Positions 32,596-41,900 of a DNA stretch of 64,000 nucleotides are shown here, one piece after another (positions within the stretch are counted from its first letter, which is position 1; each line of letters opens with the position of its first letter). A program made the translations under genes and the position numbers. The notes under the pieces were generated by a model. That model was not told the DNA's origin. It searched no databases and was given only the letters and a program-made list of their open reading frames with translations. The stretch lies in the NCBI GenBank assembly GCA_948288625.1, contig CAOHYA010000001.1, positions 372,001 through 436,000 on the forward strand. The letters are read 5' to 3'. This stretch comes from an uncultured Candidatus Saccharibacteria bacterium (GTDB lineage: Bacteria; Patescibacteriota; Saccharimonadia; Saccharimonadales; Saccharimonadaceae).

Positions 32596-34410
32596 CTAGA
32601 AGTTATTCACCACACTTTGGAATACGAGCGCCAATCGCCGCGGGTCGGAGGCGTCGAACACCTGCCCACCACTGGCGACGGCGATGGCCGTCAGGACATC
32701 CTTGGGCGCCGACTGACCGTAGATGATCGGGAAAATCCGCACCGGTGACTCGTTCACTCCTTCGCTCTTGTCCATCAAGGATCGCTTCAGCGCATCGGCG
32801 TTCATGAACGAATCGGTGTCTTCGCCATCCGAAAGGAGGACGATGGCGTTGATTCGACCGGGTTCAGCCCGGTCAGTCATGTAGTCGTAGGCCGTATCGA
32901 GCGAATCGTAGAGCGGCGTCCCGTCTCGAGGAGTGAGTAGGTTGAGCTCGTTGCTCAATTTTTCTCTTCCGCCGGCCAGTGGACTGACTGGACGGATCTC
33001 CACGATATTGGGCCCTGCTTTGCTTTCGACTCCCGTCGTGAACACCCAGACACCCAGTTCATCCGTCGGGCGGAAGTGCCCGAGAGAATCTTGAGCGCTT
33101 ACGACCGCTTCTTCCATGCGACTCTTACCGGTACCGGCGTCATCGCCCATCGAACCTGATACGTCGATCAAGAGGAGTACGCTCGATGGCTTGCGAATCT
33201 GCTCCCACTGCATGACCGCAGCGGTGGTGACCGATACCGAAGGTCGTTCCAGGGTGACCGCGGGAAGGTCGGGATTCACTCCGTATTCGGGGGTGAACAG
33301 ACCTTCCAGGGGCGCCGTCGGGTCGAGCTTGCGGAAGCCGTAGTCGTCCAAGACGTCCTGAGCGGTGGCGCTCAAGGCGAACTTGATGAACGCTTCGCCC
33401 GCCACTCGCTGCTCTTCGGTGACCCAATCGGCATCCGGCCCGCCGAGGGTGACGATGGGGTTGTCACTCTCCAGCGAGCCGCCTTCCGGGTAGATGGCGA
33501 CCAGCTTTTCGGCGGGCGGAGTCAACTTCGTCTCGTCGGTGATCACACTGGAGGTGGGATTGCCGAGGTTGTAGTTGATGACTGAGGTTTCTTCGACGGC
33601 CACTGCCGACACGTAGTCGAGCGGCTGGCCTGCCAGGTCGCGGTCGAGCACGCGCTTCAGGATGTTGCCGGTGGTGTCACCGTAGTGAATGACGCACGAC
33701 TCGAATTCCTTCGAGAAGGTTTCGGCCGCGGTGATGTCGTCTTCGGTGAGTCCCGCCTGCTTGTTCGCGAAGGCGTAGCTCTGCATCAGCAAGGTGTTAA
33801 GCCCGGTGGTGGACGTGTTCGGGTTGGTCTTACCCAACTTGAACTGGCCCCACAGAGCTGCTGCCCCGCCGTACTTGCCCCACCCTTGCGGGTCGAGGCA
33901 GAGGTCATGCAGGTCCTGAATGCCGACGGGCTTGTCGGGCCAACCGAGTACTCGGGCCATGGTCTCGGGCATCGCGAACACCACGGGGGTGCGAGCGAAT
34001 GACTGAGGCTTGGCGACGAGCGCTTCGCCGGATGTCGCCGCGACGGTGTTCACCCACGTACTTGACGCAGGCGACCACAGCACGGGACGCGGCTTGATGG
34101 TCTGGTCCGTCGGCCAGCCGGAGTTCAGCAGGCGTGTCGCCTCTCCGGAAGACACGTCCACCGGAGCAACGCGAGCACACGTCTTGAGTGCCTTTGCTTC
34201 GGCCGAATCTTCGAACAGTGAAGCCAGTTCGGTGAACATGTTCACCTTCTCCGGCGACACGGCCGCGTACAGCGGCGTGCAGTCACCGAAGTCGAAGTCG
34301 CTGGAACCGTCGGGGTTCTGCGAATCGTTGAGCGGGAAACATCCCGTCAACAGCAAGGTGAGGATGGCGCCGAGGCCTACCACTCCCTTGAATCGAGCTG
34401 ATCGTTTCAC
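32596..34410 (-). CDS. Lipoprotein with solute-binding-like and VWA domains
   Basis: 604 residues from a GTG at 34410, chosen for its SD (GGAAGGA, 7 nt) and because the lipobox LLLTGC (Cys24) then sits at the right distance. Residues about 55-390 resemble a periplasmic-type solute-binding protein (ARTPVVFAMPETMARVLGWP). A VWA domain follows from about 400 with an intact MIDAS DVSGSMGDD and a late ALVFQSVVNNF end. This fusion is familiar from actinobacterial secreted proteins. Divergent in direction from nothing; it lies upstream of, and on the same strand as, the TPM/telA pair. G+C-rich. Confidence 0.85.
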   Translation of the reverse strand: MKRSARFKGVVGLGAILTLLLTGCFPLNDSQNPDGSSDFDFGDCTPLYAAVSPEKVNMFTELASLFEDSAEAKALKTCARVAPVDVSSGEATRLLNSGWPTDQTIKPRPVLWSPASSTWVNTVAATSGEALVAKPQSFARTPVVFAMPETMARVLGWPDKPVGIQDLHDLCLDPQGWGKYGGAAALWGQFKLGKTNPNTSTTGLNTLLMQSYAFANKQAGLTEDDITAAETFSKEFESCVIHYGDTTGNILKRVLDRDLAGQPLDYVSAVAVEETSVINYNLGNPTSSVITDETKLTPPAEKLVAIYPEGGSLESDNPIVTLGGPDADWVTEEQRVAGEAFIKFALSATAQDVLDDYGFRKLDPTAPLEGLFTPEYGVNPDLPAVTLERPSVSVTTAAVMQWEQIRKPSSVLLLIDVSGSMGDDAGTGKSRMEEAVVSAQDSLGHFRPTDELGVWVFTTGVESKAGPNIVEIRPVSPLAGGREKLSNELNLLTPRDGTPLYDSLDTAYDYMTDRAEPGRINAIVLLSDGEDTDSFMNADALKRSLMDKSEGVNESPVRIFPIIYGQSAPKDVLTAIAVASGGQVFDASDPRRLALVFQSVVNNF

Positions 34411-34510
34411 TGAGTATCCTTCCGGGATATGTTGGGCGATTGTGCGTTGGAATGTGGTGATGTAAAGTCTCTCTGAACCTATCAAAAATCTGATAAATTG
34501 CAGCGAGGTA

Positions 34511-34539
34511 ATTATAATATTTTTTACTACAAAAGTCAA
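34511..34539 (-). promoter_or_regulatory. Promoter TTGACT-17-TATAAT of the SBP-VWA gene
   Basis: Minus-strand TTGACT (34534-34539), 17-nt spacer, perfect TATAAT (34511-34516). Leader about 95 nt. Confidence 0.75.
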
Positions 34540-34641
34540 CCAATCTACGATCAATAAATAAGAAAACTGGTATATGATTGACAAATAGTCCATTTCCATG
34601 CAAAATATTACTATTATTGAGGTGGGATTAAGGATAATTTG

Positions 34642-35598
34642 ATGTCACCAGAAAAAAATGTGCGTTTGTGGAAACGAGAAGAAAAACGGCTCGAGATGCC
34701 GGTCGACGACCTGTTTCCTGAGGTTGAAAAAACTCGAGAAGCTTTTGAGAATGCTCGGAAGGAAAAAATTCTCACCAAACAAGACGATGGGACGGTCTTT
34801 TCGTCAGTTTATAATTTCAATCAGTACGGACCAACATCACGTGAGCGACATTTTCAAACCGAGGTACACACAAAACCCGGGGTAGACGGCTTACTATTTA
34901 CGGTGTACGAATATCAAAACCGGGCGCATAACGGCGTTAAAGAAACTCGGTATTATCAAGCTGGAAGTAACGGTGCGGTGATTGACTTGGATGAGATGGA
35001 AAAGATATCACCTGAAAATGAACAGTACATCATCGTCAAAGAGGCGCTTCAAACGGCGGCGCGACGGCTGAATATCGATACCCAATATGCTGCCGATGAC
35101 CGATACGAACGAAGACGAACGCTTAAACGACGGACTGTCGGAGCTGTGGCTACTATGGCAGGTCTCGCTTTGGTAGGCGGCGGCGTGACCGCAGGGGTAA
35201 AAGCCTGGATCATCGATCCGAACGAAGCGGCCGAAGCTAAGCGAGCTTTGTACGATGAATTCGATCATTCGCTTCCCGGCGACGGCGTAGAAATGGATTA
35301 TAATTCATTCGAAATCATCTCTAACGAAGAATTCAATACTATTCCTACCTATGGTGGGAGCGATACCGATTTGCAGAGCCCGCGTATATTCGAAATAAAC
35401 TCAACTGATAGCTGTGCGGTCCTTCCCGTCAAATTCAAGGAAGGTCAGGTAATCCGTATCGCCCTTCCAAAAAGTAGCCAATATACTGGATTCCATTATG
35501 AAACAGGTATTGACGAGGATGAAATATCGATATGTTTAGTCGAGGAATTCGGCGAAGAAAGCAGAGAAAGCCTTAAGGTCGCCGTGCAGGTAAACTAA
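34642..35598 (+). CDS. Single-pass membrane protein, function unknown
   Basis: 318 residues: a cytosolic N-terminal domain (about 1-155, charged, rich in Glu/Arg), one membrane helix (about 163-184, GAVATMAGLALVGGGVTAGV), then an outer acidic domain with two Cys residues. The N-terminal part has a strand pattern YNFNQYG...FTVYEYQ but no family I recognise. The ATG at 34642 has AAGGATAATTT before it. It converges with the MscS gene, overlapping its stop by 4 nt. Confidence 0.65.
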   Translation: MSPEKNVRLWKREEKRLEMPVDDLFPEVEKTREAFENARKEKILTKQDDGTVFSSVYNFNQYGPTSRERHFQTEVHTKPGVDGLLFTVYEYQNRAHNGVKETRYYQAGSNGAVIDLDEMEKISPENEQYIIVKEALQTAARRLNIDTQYAADDRYERRRTLKRRTVGAVATMAGLALVGGGVTAGVKAWIIDPNEAAEAKRALYDEFDHSLPGDGVEMDYNSFEIISNEEFNTIPTYGGSDTDLQSPRIFEINSTDSCAVLPVKFKEGQVIRIALPKSSQYTGFHYETGIDEDEISICLVEEFGEESRESLKVAVQVN

Positions 35599-36404
35599 GC
35601 AAGTTTTATATCGTGCTTATCAAAAGCTTTTAACAGACGTTTGCGCATTTCGGCCGTGACCGACCATTGCTCAGAAGGGAGGGTCTTGCCCGCGATTGTC
35701 ACCTCGATCGAACTTCCGGTCAATGCTCCGATAGAGCTGAACTGAGGAGCGCTTAAGATTTTCGGCTTCCATTTTTCGTTTTCAGTCAACGCGTCGCCTA
35801 CTTGGTTGATGACGCTAATCGCATTATCCAAGTCGGTGCCGGCGTCAAGCATTAATGTGAAGTGTACTTTGCTGTACCCCATTGTTTTATTGACGACGTG
35901 AATGATTGAACCGTTCGGCAGGTAATGGACGTTGCCATTGTCGTCGCGGATGACCGTTGAGCGGGCACCAATATGCTCCACGCGCCCGTCGGCATCATTA
36001 ATAGTTACATAATCCCCTACGCGGTACTGATTTTCGGTGATAATGAAAACGCCGGTCAAAAAATCCTTTACCAACGTTTGAGCACCGAAAGCCACGGCGA
36101 TACCGATGATACCGGCACTCGCAAAGAGCGGCGTGAAATCGATGTCGGGAAAGAATTTCTTAAAGACCGAGGCGCTTACCGTCACGATGATAATTGTTCG
36201 CCAAATAATAATCACTAGATTAGAAAGCGTTGCCCGCCTCTTCTCGATATCAACTTGTGACGATTTTCGTAAACGCCCGCGCACTGCCTGCTTCACGAGT
36301 AAATTGAGTACATACATACCGATGTAGTACACGATAATTCCGCCGGCAATCAAAAAGACCGCTTGAATGCCTTCGTTTTGAGCCCAGTGGTTTAGCCAAT
36401 CCAT
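35595..36404 (-). CDS. MscS-family mechanosensitive ion channel
   Basis: 269 residues, small-MscS layout: three membrane helices, the pore helix with IIGIAVAFGAQTLVKDFLTGVFI (about 97-119), the beta domain (FIITENQYRVGDYVTI) and a C-terminal alpha/beta part. The channel opens on membrane tension to release solutes in osmotic downshock. TATACT lies 6 nt before the ATG (leaderless). Confidence 0.93.
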   Translation of the reverse strand: MDWLNHWAQNEGIQAVFLIAGGIIVYYIGMYVLNLLVKQAVRGRLRKSSQVDIEKRRATLSNLVIIIWRTIIIVTVSASVFKKFFPDIDFTPLFASAGIIGIAVAFGAQTLVKDFLTGVFIITENQYRVGDYVTINDADGRVEHIGARSTVIRDDNGNVHYLPNGSIIHVVNKTMGYSKVHFTLMLDAGTDLDNAISVINQVGDALTENEKWKPKILSAPQFSSIGALTGSSIEVTIAGKTLPSEQWSVTAEMRKRLLKAFDKHDIKLA

Positions 36405-36425
36405 ATACTCAGTATACCAGTGTCA

Positions 36426-38399
36426 TTAGTCTATATCTTTAAATGCCGCCACGATTGACTGACCGATTTGCATCGTCACCATGGTTTGGGCGGTATATAG
36501 CATCACTCCGCGGTGGGTGCGGGCCCGGAAACGCTTCGTGAAATATAAATCTTTGTCTGATTTAACAACTTCGTGAGCAATCATTTCGACGGTTCGGTAA
36601 CTAGCGTCGCTGAAGGGATATTTTTGCCGGACGATATTTACCAACTCATTCAAGCTGACATACGAGGTATCACCCACTTTCAACCCTTGGCCGGTATGAA
36701 CCGCATTCGGAAGTTCAGCGAGCTGTTCTTGTATTTGCTCTTCGTCAAACGCCTCGATAGCTTCATGGTGACGCCGTACCATACGAACTTCGATAGGAAA
36801 ATGCTTCTTCAAATGCTCAAGCGCGAAGCTGTCGACTGACAACCGAGTAAATAACCGGCCAGCCGATGCGAAGGTACGAACTTTGCCTTGCTGCTTAATG
36901 GAAGCCTGGCCACGAGTAAGGGTCGGGAGCGTTTCGAGCATATCGGCATACAGCGTATAGTTGTTCATTATTTTTTCAATGGCGCCATACTTTTCGAAAA
37001 TAGATTCCACCGACTGTTTTATCGGTACGGTATGCGCTGGGTCGATGGAACCGATGGCTGCTCCATTTTTTAACGTTTTTACGGAAAAGATGTCGGCCAT
37101 CGATACTTGCGGCGCAGTATTCGACGCGATCGTATCGACGATATCAATCGCGAGCGCGGGGCGATTATCTTGTTTGTTGCGTAAAATTCGCCCCATTCGT
37201 TGCCGGGCGGCTACCAGTGAGCGAGTCGGCCGGGCATTGATGATCACGTTCGCGCGTTGGCTATCCCATCCTTCGGTGAGCACATCGATATACGTCAACG
37301 CGTCAATCTCGCCCTTTTCCAACTCGGCATATAGTTTTTGGCGGTGAGCAGCAGAAATGGCGCTGGTAATGGCGCTGACTCTGATCGGGCGCGGAATGCC
37401 CTGTTCGTCATCGACATAGTGCTCTGACAATAAGTCTGCTAGTAAGTTTGGGTGCGTCATAACTTCGCCGGGAATACAGGCGATAATCGGTGTGTTTCCC
37501 GCCTGAATGAGTTGCACGGCAATTTCCACGACCATACGGTTACGGGCCGGGTTATGTATCAATTGTTTCAAGCTTTTATTCTCATACTCGCCGAGCGACC
37601 CGATAGAAAATTCCTGCGCGGTCGTGGCCGGAGCGGGAACAGCCATCGGAATGACCGACGAAAGCATATTTAATTTTATGGCTTCTTTTAAATCAAGCCG
37701 ATGAATAAGCGTCGGTAATAAACTTTCCAGACTGCGCGACGCATGATAATCCGGCGTAGCGGTAAAGCCGATAATCAACGACTCCGGACTTATTTCATTG
37801 ATGATATGCCGGCTATTCACTCCCAGTGCTTTATGGCCTTCATCGAGAAAAATAATATCGAAATTTTGGTTGATGAGGTTTACTAATTTAGTGTGTCGTC
37901 CCCCTTCTTTGTCGGTCGTAGTGACAGGAGCGGACGCCAGCTTGGCAAGCGAGGCGTAGGTAGTAATGGTGACTTGCGCTTCTAACCCGCGCATCCCCGA
38001 CGGCGTGTCGCTATAGAAGGTGCCGACGCTCATGTGCGGCGCGAAACCGGCAAATCCCTTATCTCCCCTGCTTCCACCCTGGGTTTGTCGGACCAAGTCT
38101 TTTGTAGGTGTCACCACTAAAATTTTAGGCGGCGTTTTCGCCTGATAGCTGAACGCTTCGGCGAGTGTAACGAATAGAACGGTTTTGCCCGTACCGGTCG
38201 GTGCTTCGATATAGCCTCGACGATTACCGTTTCTTAAGAATTCAGCAGTGTCATGAATAATCGCTTTTTGGTGTCGATACAGCACGTCAGCTTTTTTGCC
38301 ATCGGCTATATATCGCTCTAAATTCGAGAGGTAACGTGAATGGAGCTCATGGGTCGGGCTTGAAGTAGGCGTGGCAGACGACGTGGAAGTATTCATCAA
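36426..38399 (-). CDS. SF2 DEAD/DEAH-type helicase
   Basis: 657 residues. Motif I PTGTGKTVL (about 67-75), motif II DEGH in FLDEGHKALG, motif III-like GFTATPD, and motif VI AARQRMGRILRNK show an intact RecA-like pair like that of type III restriction/UvrB-like helicases. The last 200 residues are an extra domain without a recognised nuclease. No methyltransferase is adjacent, so a restriction role is not supported; a DNA repair or RNA role is equally possible. GATAAT sits 9 nt before the ATG (leaderless). Confidence 0.9.
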   Translation of the reverse strand: MMNTSTSSATPTSSPTHELHSRYLSNLERYIADGKKADVLYRHQKAIIHDTAEFLRNGNRRGYIEAPTGTGKTVLFVTLAEAFSYQAKTPPKILVVTPTKDLVRQTQGGSRGDKGFAGFAPHMSVGTFYSDTPSGMRGLEAQVTITTYASLAKLASAPVTTTDKEGGRHTKLVNLINQNFDIIFLDEGHKALGVNSRHIINEISPESLIIGFTATPDYHASRSLESLLPTLIHRLDLKEAIKLNMLSSVIPMAVPAPATTAQEFSIGSLGEYENKSLKQLIHNPARNRMVVEIAVQLIQAGNTPIIACIPGEVMTHPNLLADLLSEHYVDDEQGIPRPIRVSAITSAISAAHRQKLYAELEKGEIDALTYIDVLTEGWDSQRANVIINARPTRSLVAARQRMGRILRNKQDNRPALAIDIVDTIASNTAPQVSMADIFSVKTLKNGAAIGSIDPAHTVPIKQSVESIFEKYGAIEKIMNNYTLYADMLETLPTLTRGQASIKQQGKVRTFASAGRLFTRLSVDSFALEHLKKHFPIEVRMVRRHHEAIEAFDEEQIQEQLAELPNAVHTGQGLKVGDTSYVSLNELVNIVRQKYPFSDASYRTVEMIAHEVVKSDKDLYFTKRFRARTHRGVMLYTAQTMVTMQIGQSIVAAFKDID

Positions 38400-38579
38400 G
38401 CACCTATTATCTCATTTTTGGAAAGATCTGTCGCCTACTTTTCGTCACTTTCGGACTCATCAGCATAAGTGCACACTTATGGAAGTAGAGATGACAATTA
38501 GATGACAGTTCCGAATATACTACCAGTTCACCTGGCAGTATATGCTCGCTGCATACTAACTGCCACCCCTACTCGCCTT

Positions 38580-38933
38580 CTAGAAGACGATCGAGTAAAC
38601 GATGAATCCGACGATCAGCAGCAAGATGCCCTTGCTGAGGGGCCTCACGACGGCGTCGACCAACCTTTTCCAGGGCTCTTCTTCCTTGTCCTGCGGTTTG
38701 GACCTCGCCGGAGTGAACGCGGAGATGACGACGGAGATGGCGATGGCGTGGCCGATGGTCAGCGATGGAATTCCCTGGAAAATGTTCGGGATGAACCAGT
38801 TCCAGAGGATACTGAGTACCCATCCGTCGAAGAGCACGAGCCCGACGATCAGGACGAATCCGAAGATCGTGCCCCAGAACGCGACTGATGACGAGCTGTC
38901 TTTCTCCTCGGAGGTACGAGTGAATGTCGACAT
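38580..38933 (-). CDS. Small two-helix membrane protein
   Basis: 117 residues with two or three membrane segments (about 19-38, 48-67, 95-115) separated by a charged loop PARSKPQDKEEEPWKR. Start at 38933 set by an AAAGGA SD (spacing 7); the open frame further up is leader. G+C-rich, own promoter, long leader. Function unknown. Confidence 0.65.
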   Translation of the reverse strand: MSTFTRTSEEKDSSSSVAFWGTIFGFVLIVGLVLFDGWVLSILWNWFIPNIFQGIPSLTIGHAIAISVVISAFTPARSKPQDKEEEPWKRLVDAVVRPLSKGILLLIVGFIVYSIVF

Positions 38934-39085
38934 GGTTGTTCCTTTGTTCGGTGGGAGTGGAGCGATACGCTGATGATGTATATTCGGTGCATACAAGATG
39001 AGCTTTAAAAGTATAGCTCATACTCTTAAAGCCCACCTCGTACGACATCTAATTGTCAAAAAACACCCTTTAAAAGGATACTTAA

Positions 39086-39114
39086 ATTACACCACTAATT
39101 ACTATTTATGTCAA
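39086..39114 (-). promoter_or_regulatory. Promoter TTGACA-17-TGTAAT
   Basis: Minus-strand consensus -35 (39109-39114), 17-nt spacer, TGTAAT (39086-39091). Leader about 145 nt to the 38933 start. Confidence 0.6.
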
Positions 39115-39163
39115 TCACACATACTAATTCCGTGGGAGGTTTTTTTCGTGCTACCATACATAT

Positions 39164-39772
39164 ATGATTGAAATTGAAATGAAGTTCTTGCTTACCGATG
39201 ACCAGAAAGAACAGCTTTTAGCTGGAGCGGTCAATTTGGGAAACTTACACATCATCGATGCGTACATGGACACCGACGACTTTCGGTTGACGACCAACGA
39301 TTACTGGTTTCGCCTGCGCGATGGCGCCTATGAGCTAAAAGCGCCGCTCGTATCGGGAAGCGGTTCGTACGCCGCCACGAATCGTTATAACGAGATAACC
39401 GACCTCGAAGAGATCAAACGCGAATTAAAATTAGATAGTGTCGATGATTTTGATACTGCCCTTTCCGAGGCTGGTATTGCGCCTTTTATGACCTGCTACA
39501 CCAACCGAACGAGCTATGAAAAAGACGGTTTTCATATCGATATCGATACGGCCACATACCTCGATTCTGATTTTACCTATGCCGTAGCTGAAATCGAACT
39601 ACTGGTTAAGGATGAAGCCGACGCGGACGTGGCCGAGCAAAAAATTCTTGAATTAGCTCGTGAGTACCGCCTTTCAACCGATGAAGTCATACCTGGGAAA
39701 GTGGCTGCGTATTTGGAAGCGGAAAGCCCTGAACATTATCGAGTTCTCGTAGAGGCTGGTGTGCTGAAATAA
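39164..39772 (+). CDS. CYTH-domain phosphohydrolase
   Basis: 202 residues with the CYTH signature EIEMKF (residues 3-8) and the tunnel-lining charged strands (YWFRLRDGAYELKAPL, FHIDIDTATYLDSDFTYAVAEIELLV). CYTH enzymes act on triphosphate groups (thiamine triphosphate, tripolyphosphate, RNA 5' ends, ATP to cAMP). The substrate cannot be told here. Followed after 17 nt by an HD-domain protein, probably co-transcribed. Confidence 0.85.
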   Translation: MIEIEMKFLLTDDQKEQLLAGAVNLGNLHIIDAYMDTDDFRLTTNDYWFRLRDGAYELKAPLVSGSGSYAATNRYNEITDLEEIKRELKLDSVDDFDTALSEAGIAPFMTCYTNRTSYEKDGFHIDIDTATYLDSDFTYAVAEIELLVKDEADADVAEQKILELAREYRLSTDEVIPGKVAAYLEAESPEHYRVLVEAGVLK

Positions 39773-39789
39773 CAAACGGAGGGTAAATT

Positions 39790-40425
39790 GTGAGCGACAT
39801 ATCACCCGAATTACGAACGAAGCTTTCGCAACGCGCAAAAGACCATTATCCCAATGTGCTTCCGTATCATAATTGGGACCATGCCCTGGATATGATGGAT
39901 ATCGTTGCCGATCTTGCCGACAGGTCGATCAACCCGGAAATCAAAGATAAACGAAACTTATTGATCCTTACCGCTGCGTGGCACGATGCTGATTATGCGA
40001 TTGAAGATTTAGGAAACTATGCCTCAAAAGAAGAACGCTCTGCGTACCTCGCGTTAGAAAAGCTCCCGGAATTATCTGCTGAAAATGCGGATTTGGTTTT
40101 TAACGGCATACTCGACACGACGGTGAGCAAAACGCCAAAGAGTAGCTTGTTCGGCGAGGTTACGCACGCCGCGGACGTAGGGTACTTCGCGGCTGAGCGA
40201 AGCCGTTTCATGGGGCGACTTGCACTTATAAGGGAAGAATGGGGCTCGCCAAGTTGGGACGTAACCGTAGAACGCACCCTCTCTTTTGGCCGCTTGGTTA
40301 TCGAAGAAACGAAAGAATTCATGCCCGACGTACTTTCGGAAGCCGATAGCAACGCCTGGTTTACTCAAATCGAAGATAATTTACGAAACTTACGAGATGA
40401 TTTGGAGAGCGGCAAACTTGTCTAG
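39790..40425 (+). CDS. HD-domain phosphohydrolase
   Basis: 211 residues. Metal-binding His/Asp signature: YHNWDHALDMM (about 26-36) and TAAWHDADY (about 60-68). Such small HD proteins hydrolyse nucleotides or (p)ppGpp-like compounds. GTG start with a strong SD (GGAGG, 7 nt). Together with the CYTH gene this forms a two-gene phosphohydrolase unit. Confidence 0.8.
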   Translation: MSDISPELRTKLSQRAKDHYPNVLPYHNWDHALDMMDIVADLADRSINPEIKDKRNLLILTAAWHDADYAIEDLGNYASKEERSAYLALEKLPELSAENADLVFNGILDTTVSKTPKSSLFGEVTHAADVGYFAAERSRFMGRLALIREEWGSPSWDVTVERTLSFGRLVIEETKEFMPDVLSEADSNAWFTQIEDNLRNLRDDLESGKLV

Positions 40426-40447
40426 TAGACAGTGTATCAAATGAGTA

Positions 40448-40469
40448 ACCCGCCCTTCCCAGGGCGGGT
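40448..40469. terminator. Shared hairpin between convergent genes
   Basis: ACCCGCCCT-TCCC-AGGGCGGGT, perfect 9-bp stem, no T-run. Between the HD gene (+) and 40502 (-). Confidence 0.55.
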
Positions 40470-40501
40470 ATCCTCACAGCTTATTTGGTTTGAACCGGCA
40501 G

Positions 40502-40861
40502 TCAGATGAGTTCCAGGTCCTCCGTGTCTTCCTTCTCCTCGTCTCGGTCCGCCATTATTCTGGCGATCGCCATTGATGCCCAAACGAGAACGACGACAGC
40601 GATGATGACCAGAAGCCACGCAATGAGCCACAAAACATTATTGGTTTGGTCGACCAATTCCTTCAGCTCGTTGATGCTGGACAGGACCGCGATGGTCCTA
40701 TCGTCCGGATGAATATAACCACATACGCCATCGTCCATCACGTATCCGGCAGAATTGTCGCACGTAGCGGCGCTCGCGCTGCTGACCGTTACGACTGTTA
40801 TGAACCCGACCAGCGCGATGATTCCGGCGAACCAGGCGCTGAACTTTTTGACATAACGCAT
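40502..40861 (-). CDS. Small exported membrane protein
   Basis: 119 residues. N-terminal signal-like helix ending at ASAATC (about 33), a short outer domain with two Cys (Cys34, Cys47), a second membrane helix (about 76-100) and an acidic cytosolic tail (DRDEEKEDTEDLEL). Start follows GAAGGGAAG. G+C-rich. Function unknown. Confidence 0.65.
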   Translation of the reverse strand: MRYVKKFSAWFAGIIALVGFITVVTVSSASAATCDNSAGYVMDDGVCGYIHPDDRTIAVLSSINELKELVDQTNNVLWLIAWLLVIIAVVVLVWASMAIARIMADRDEEKEDTEDLELI

Positions 40862-40943
40862 CTAACTTCCCTTCACTGTGAGAATGAACTAATTAGAAGT
40901 CGGTAACAATTGAATCGTTACCCTGCCAAACTAATTGATATGT

Positions 40944-40971
40944 ATTATAGAATAAAGTGATATTTTGGCAA
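40944..40971 (-). promoter_or_regulatory. Promoter TTGCCA-16-TATAAT
   Basis: Minus-strand TTGCCA (40966-40971), 16-nt spacer, TATAAT (40944-40949); drives 40502-40861 with a leader of about 75 nt. Confidence 0.55.
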
Positions 40972-41050
40972 TACATCGAGGGTATCGGCACTCGATGCTT
41001 GCTTTACCTACGAGCCTTATCGCCTGCTTGAAAAGCGAGCTCTTTTCTTT

Positions 41051-41665
41051 TTAATATTCCGTTTTAGTGTCAAAATACGGCACATCTAATTTTTCCGTGA
41101 AATCCGTGAACATAGAGTACATTTGTTCGTCTCTGTATGCTTCACACGCTTCAATCCACTCATGGATTTGATCTTCATCAAATCCTGCCTGAATTAATAT
41201 CTGTTCGGCTAAAGTATAGGTGTCTATATTCAGACTGTCGAGTATTTGGCTGGCTACTCCAAGTTCTCGACACAGAGACAGGGTGATGAAGGTAGTATCG
41301 ACATATTGGGCTTTGCGATCAAGTGCTAGCAACCGTGCGCCTTCAACGATATTTTTTACTCGTGGCGAGGGTCGGATACCCGCTTCTTTAGTAGATAATA
41401 ATCCAGCACCTATAATTTCTTCAATTTGTTCATGAACTTTGGCAGGCGTAATTTCTAACGATGTGAAAATATCGGAAAGTGGTTTCGGTGCGGCCACGAC
41501 TAAGCCGTACAAGATGTGTTCCGAACCCAGGTAGGTGTGGTTGAAGTTTTTCGACTCTTCTTCGGCCGAGTTAAATGCCTGGTGAACATCAAGTGTGTAT
41601 TCAGTAATTCTTTCATGCATGCCTTCTCTACTTAGTTGATGTTCGCCGTCTGTCATGGTATTCAA
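41051..41665 (-). CDS. Stand-alone Clp N-terminal (Clp_N) repeat protein
   Basis: 204 residues. It carries the double Clp R repeat: FNHTYLGSEHILYGLVV (about 41-57) and VDTTFITLSLCRELGVA (about 122-138), as in the N-domains of ClpA/ClpC. No AAA+ ATPase domain follows, and the C-terminus is acidic. It might act as an adaptor or decoy for a Clp unfoldase encoded elsewhere. The first two ATG codons (41665, 41656) are both possible starts. Confidence 0.8.
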   Translation of the reverse strand: MNTMTDGEHQLSREGMHERITEYTLDVHQAFNSAEEESKNFNHTYLGSEHILYGLVVAAPKPLSDIFTSLEITPAKVHEQIEEIIGAGLLSTKEAGIRPSPRVKNIVEGARLLALDRKAQYVDTTFITLSLCRELGVASQILDSLNIDTYTLAEQILIQAGFDEDQIHEWIEACEAYRDEQMYSMFTDFTEKLDVPYFDTKTEY

Positions 41666-41900
41666 TGCTATATCTTCTGGTAAGTGAAAGCAATACCTCC
41701 AGAAGAAGAGATATTACATAAATCAATGATAAAAACGATACCCTTAACAGCATGGGCTACGTCTTCCAAGTCATGAGAATCCTGTTTTTAATCGCGAATG
41801 ATCACATGCCAAGGGGCTCGGGCTAACATTTAAAGCGACCTCGTCCGAGCTCCCTCTCGAATACCTAGCTTAATAAATTCTCTGCATTATAATACAAAGT

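Noticed and set aside
36426..38399. Restriction-modification system
   Set aside because: Helicase alone; no methyltransferase or nuclease domain next to it.
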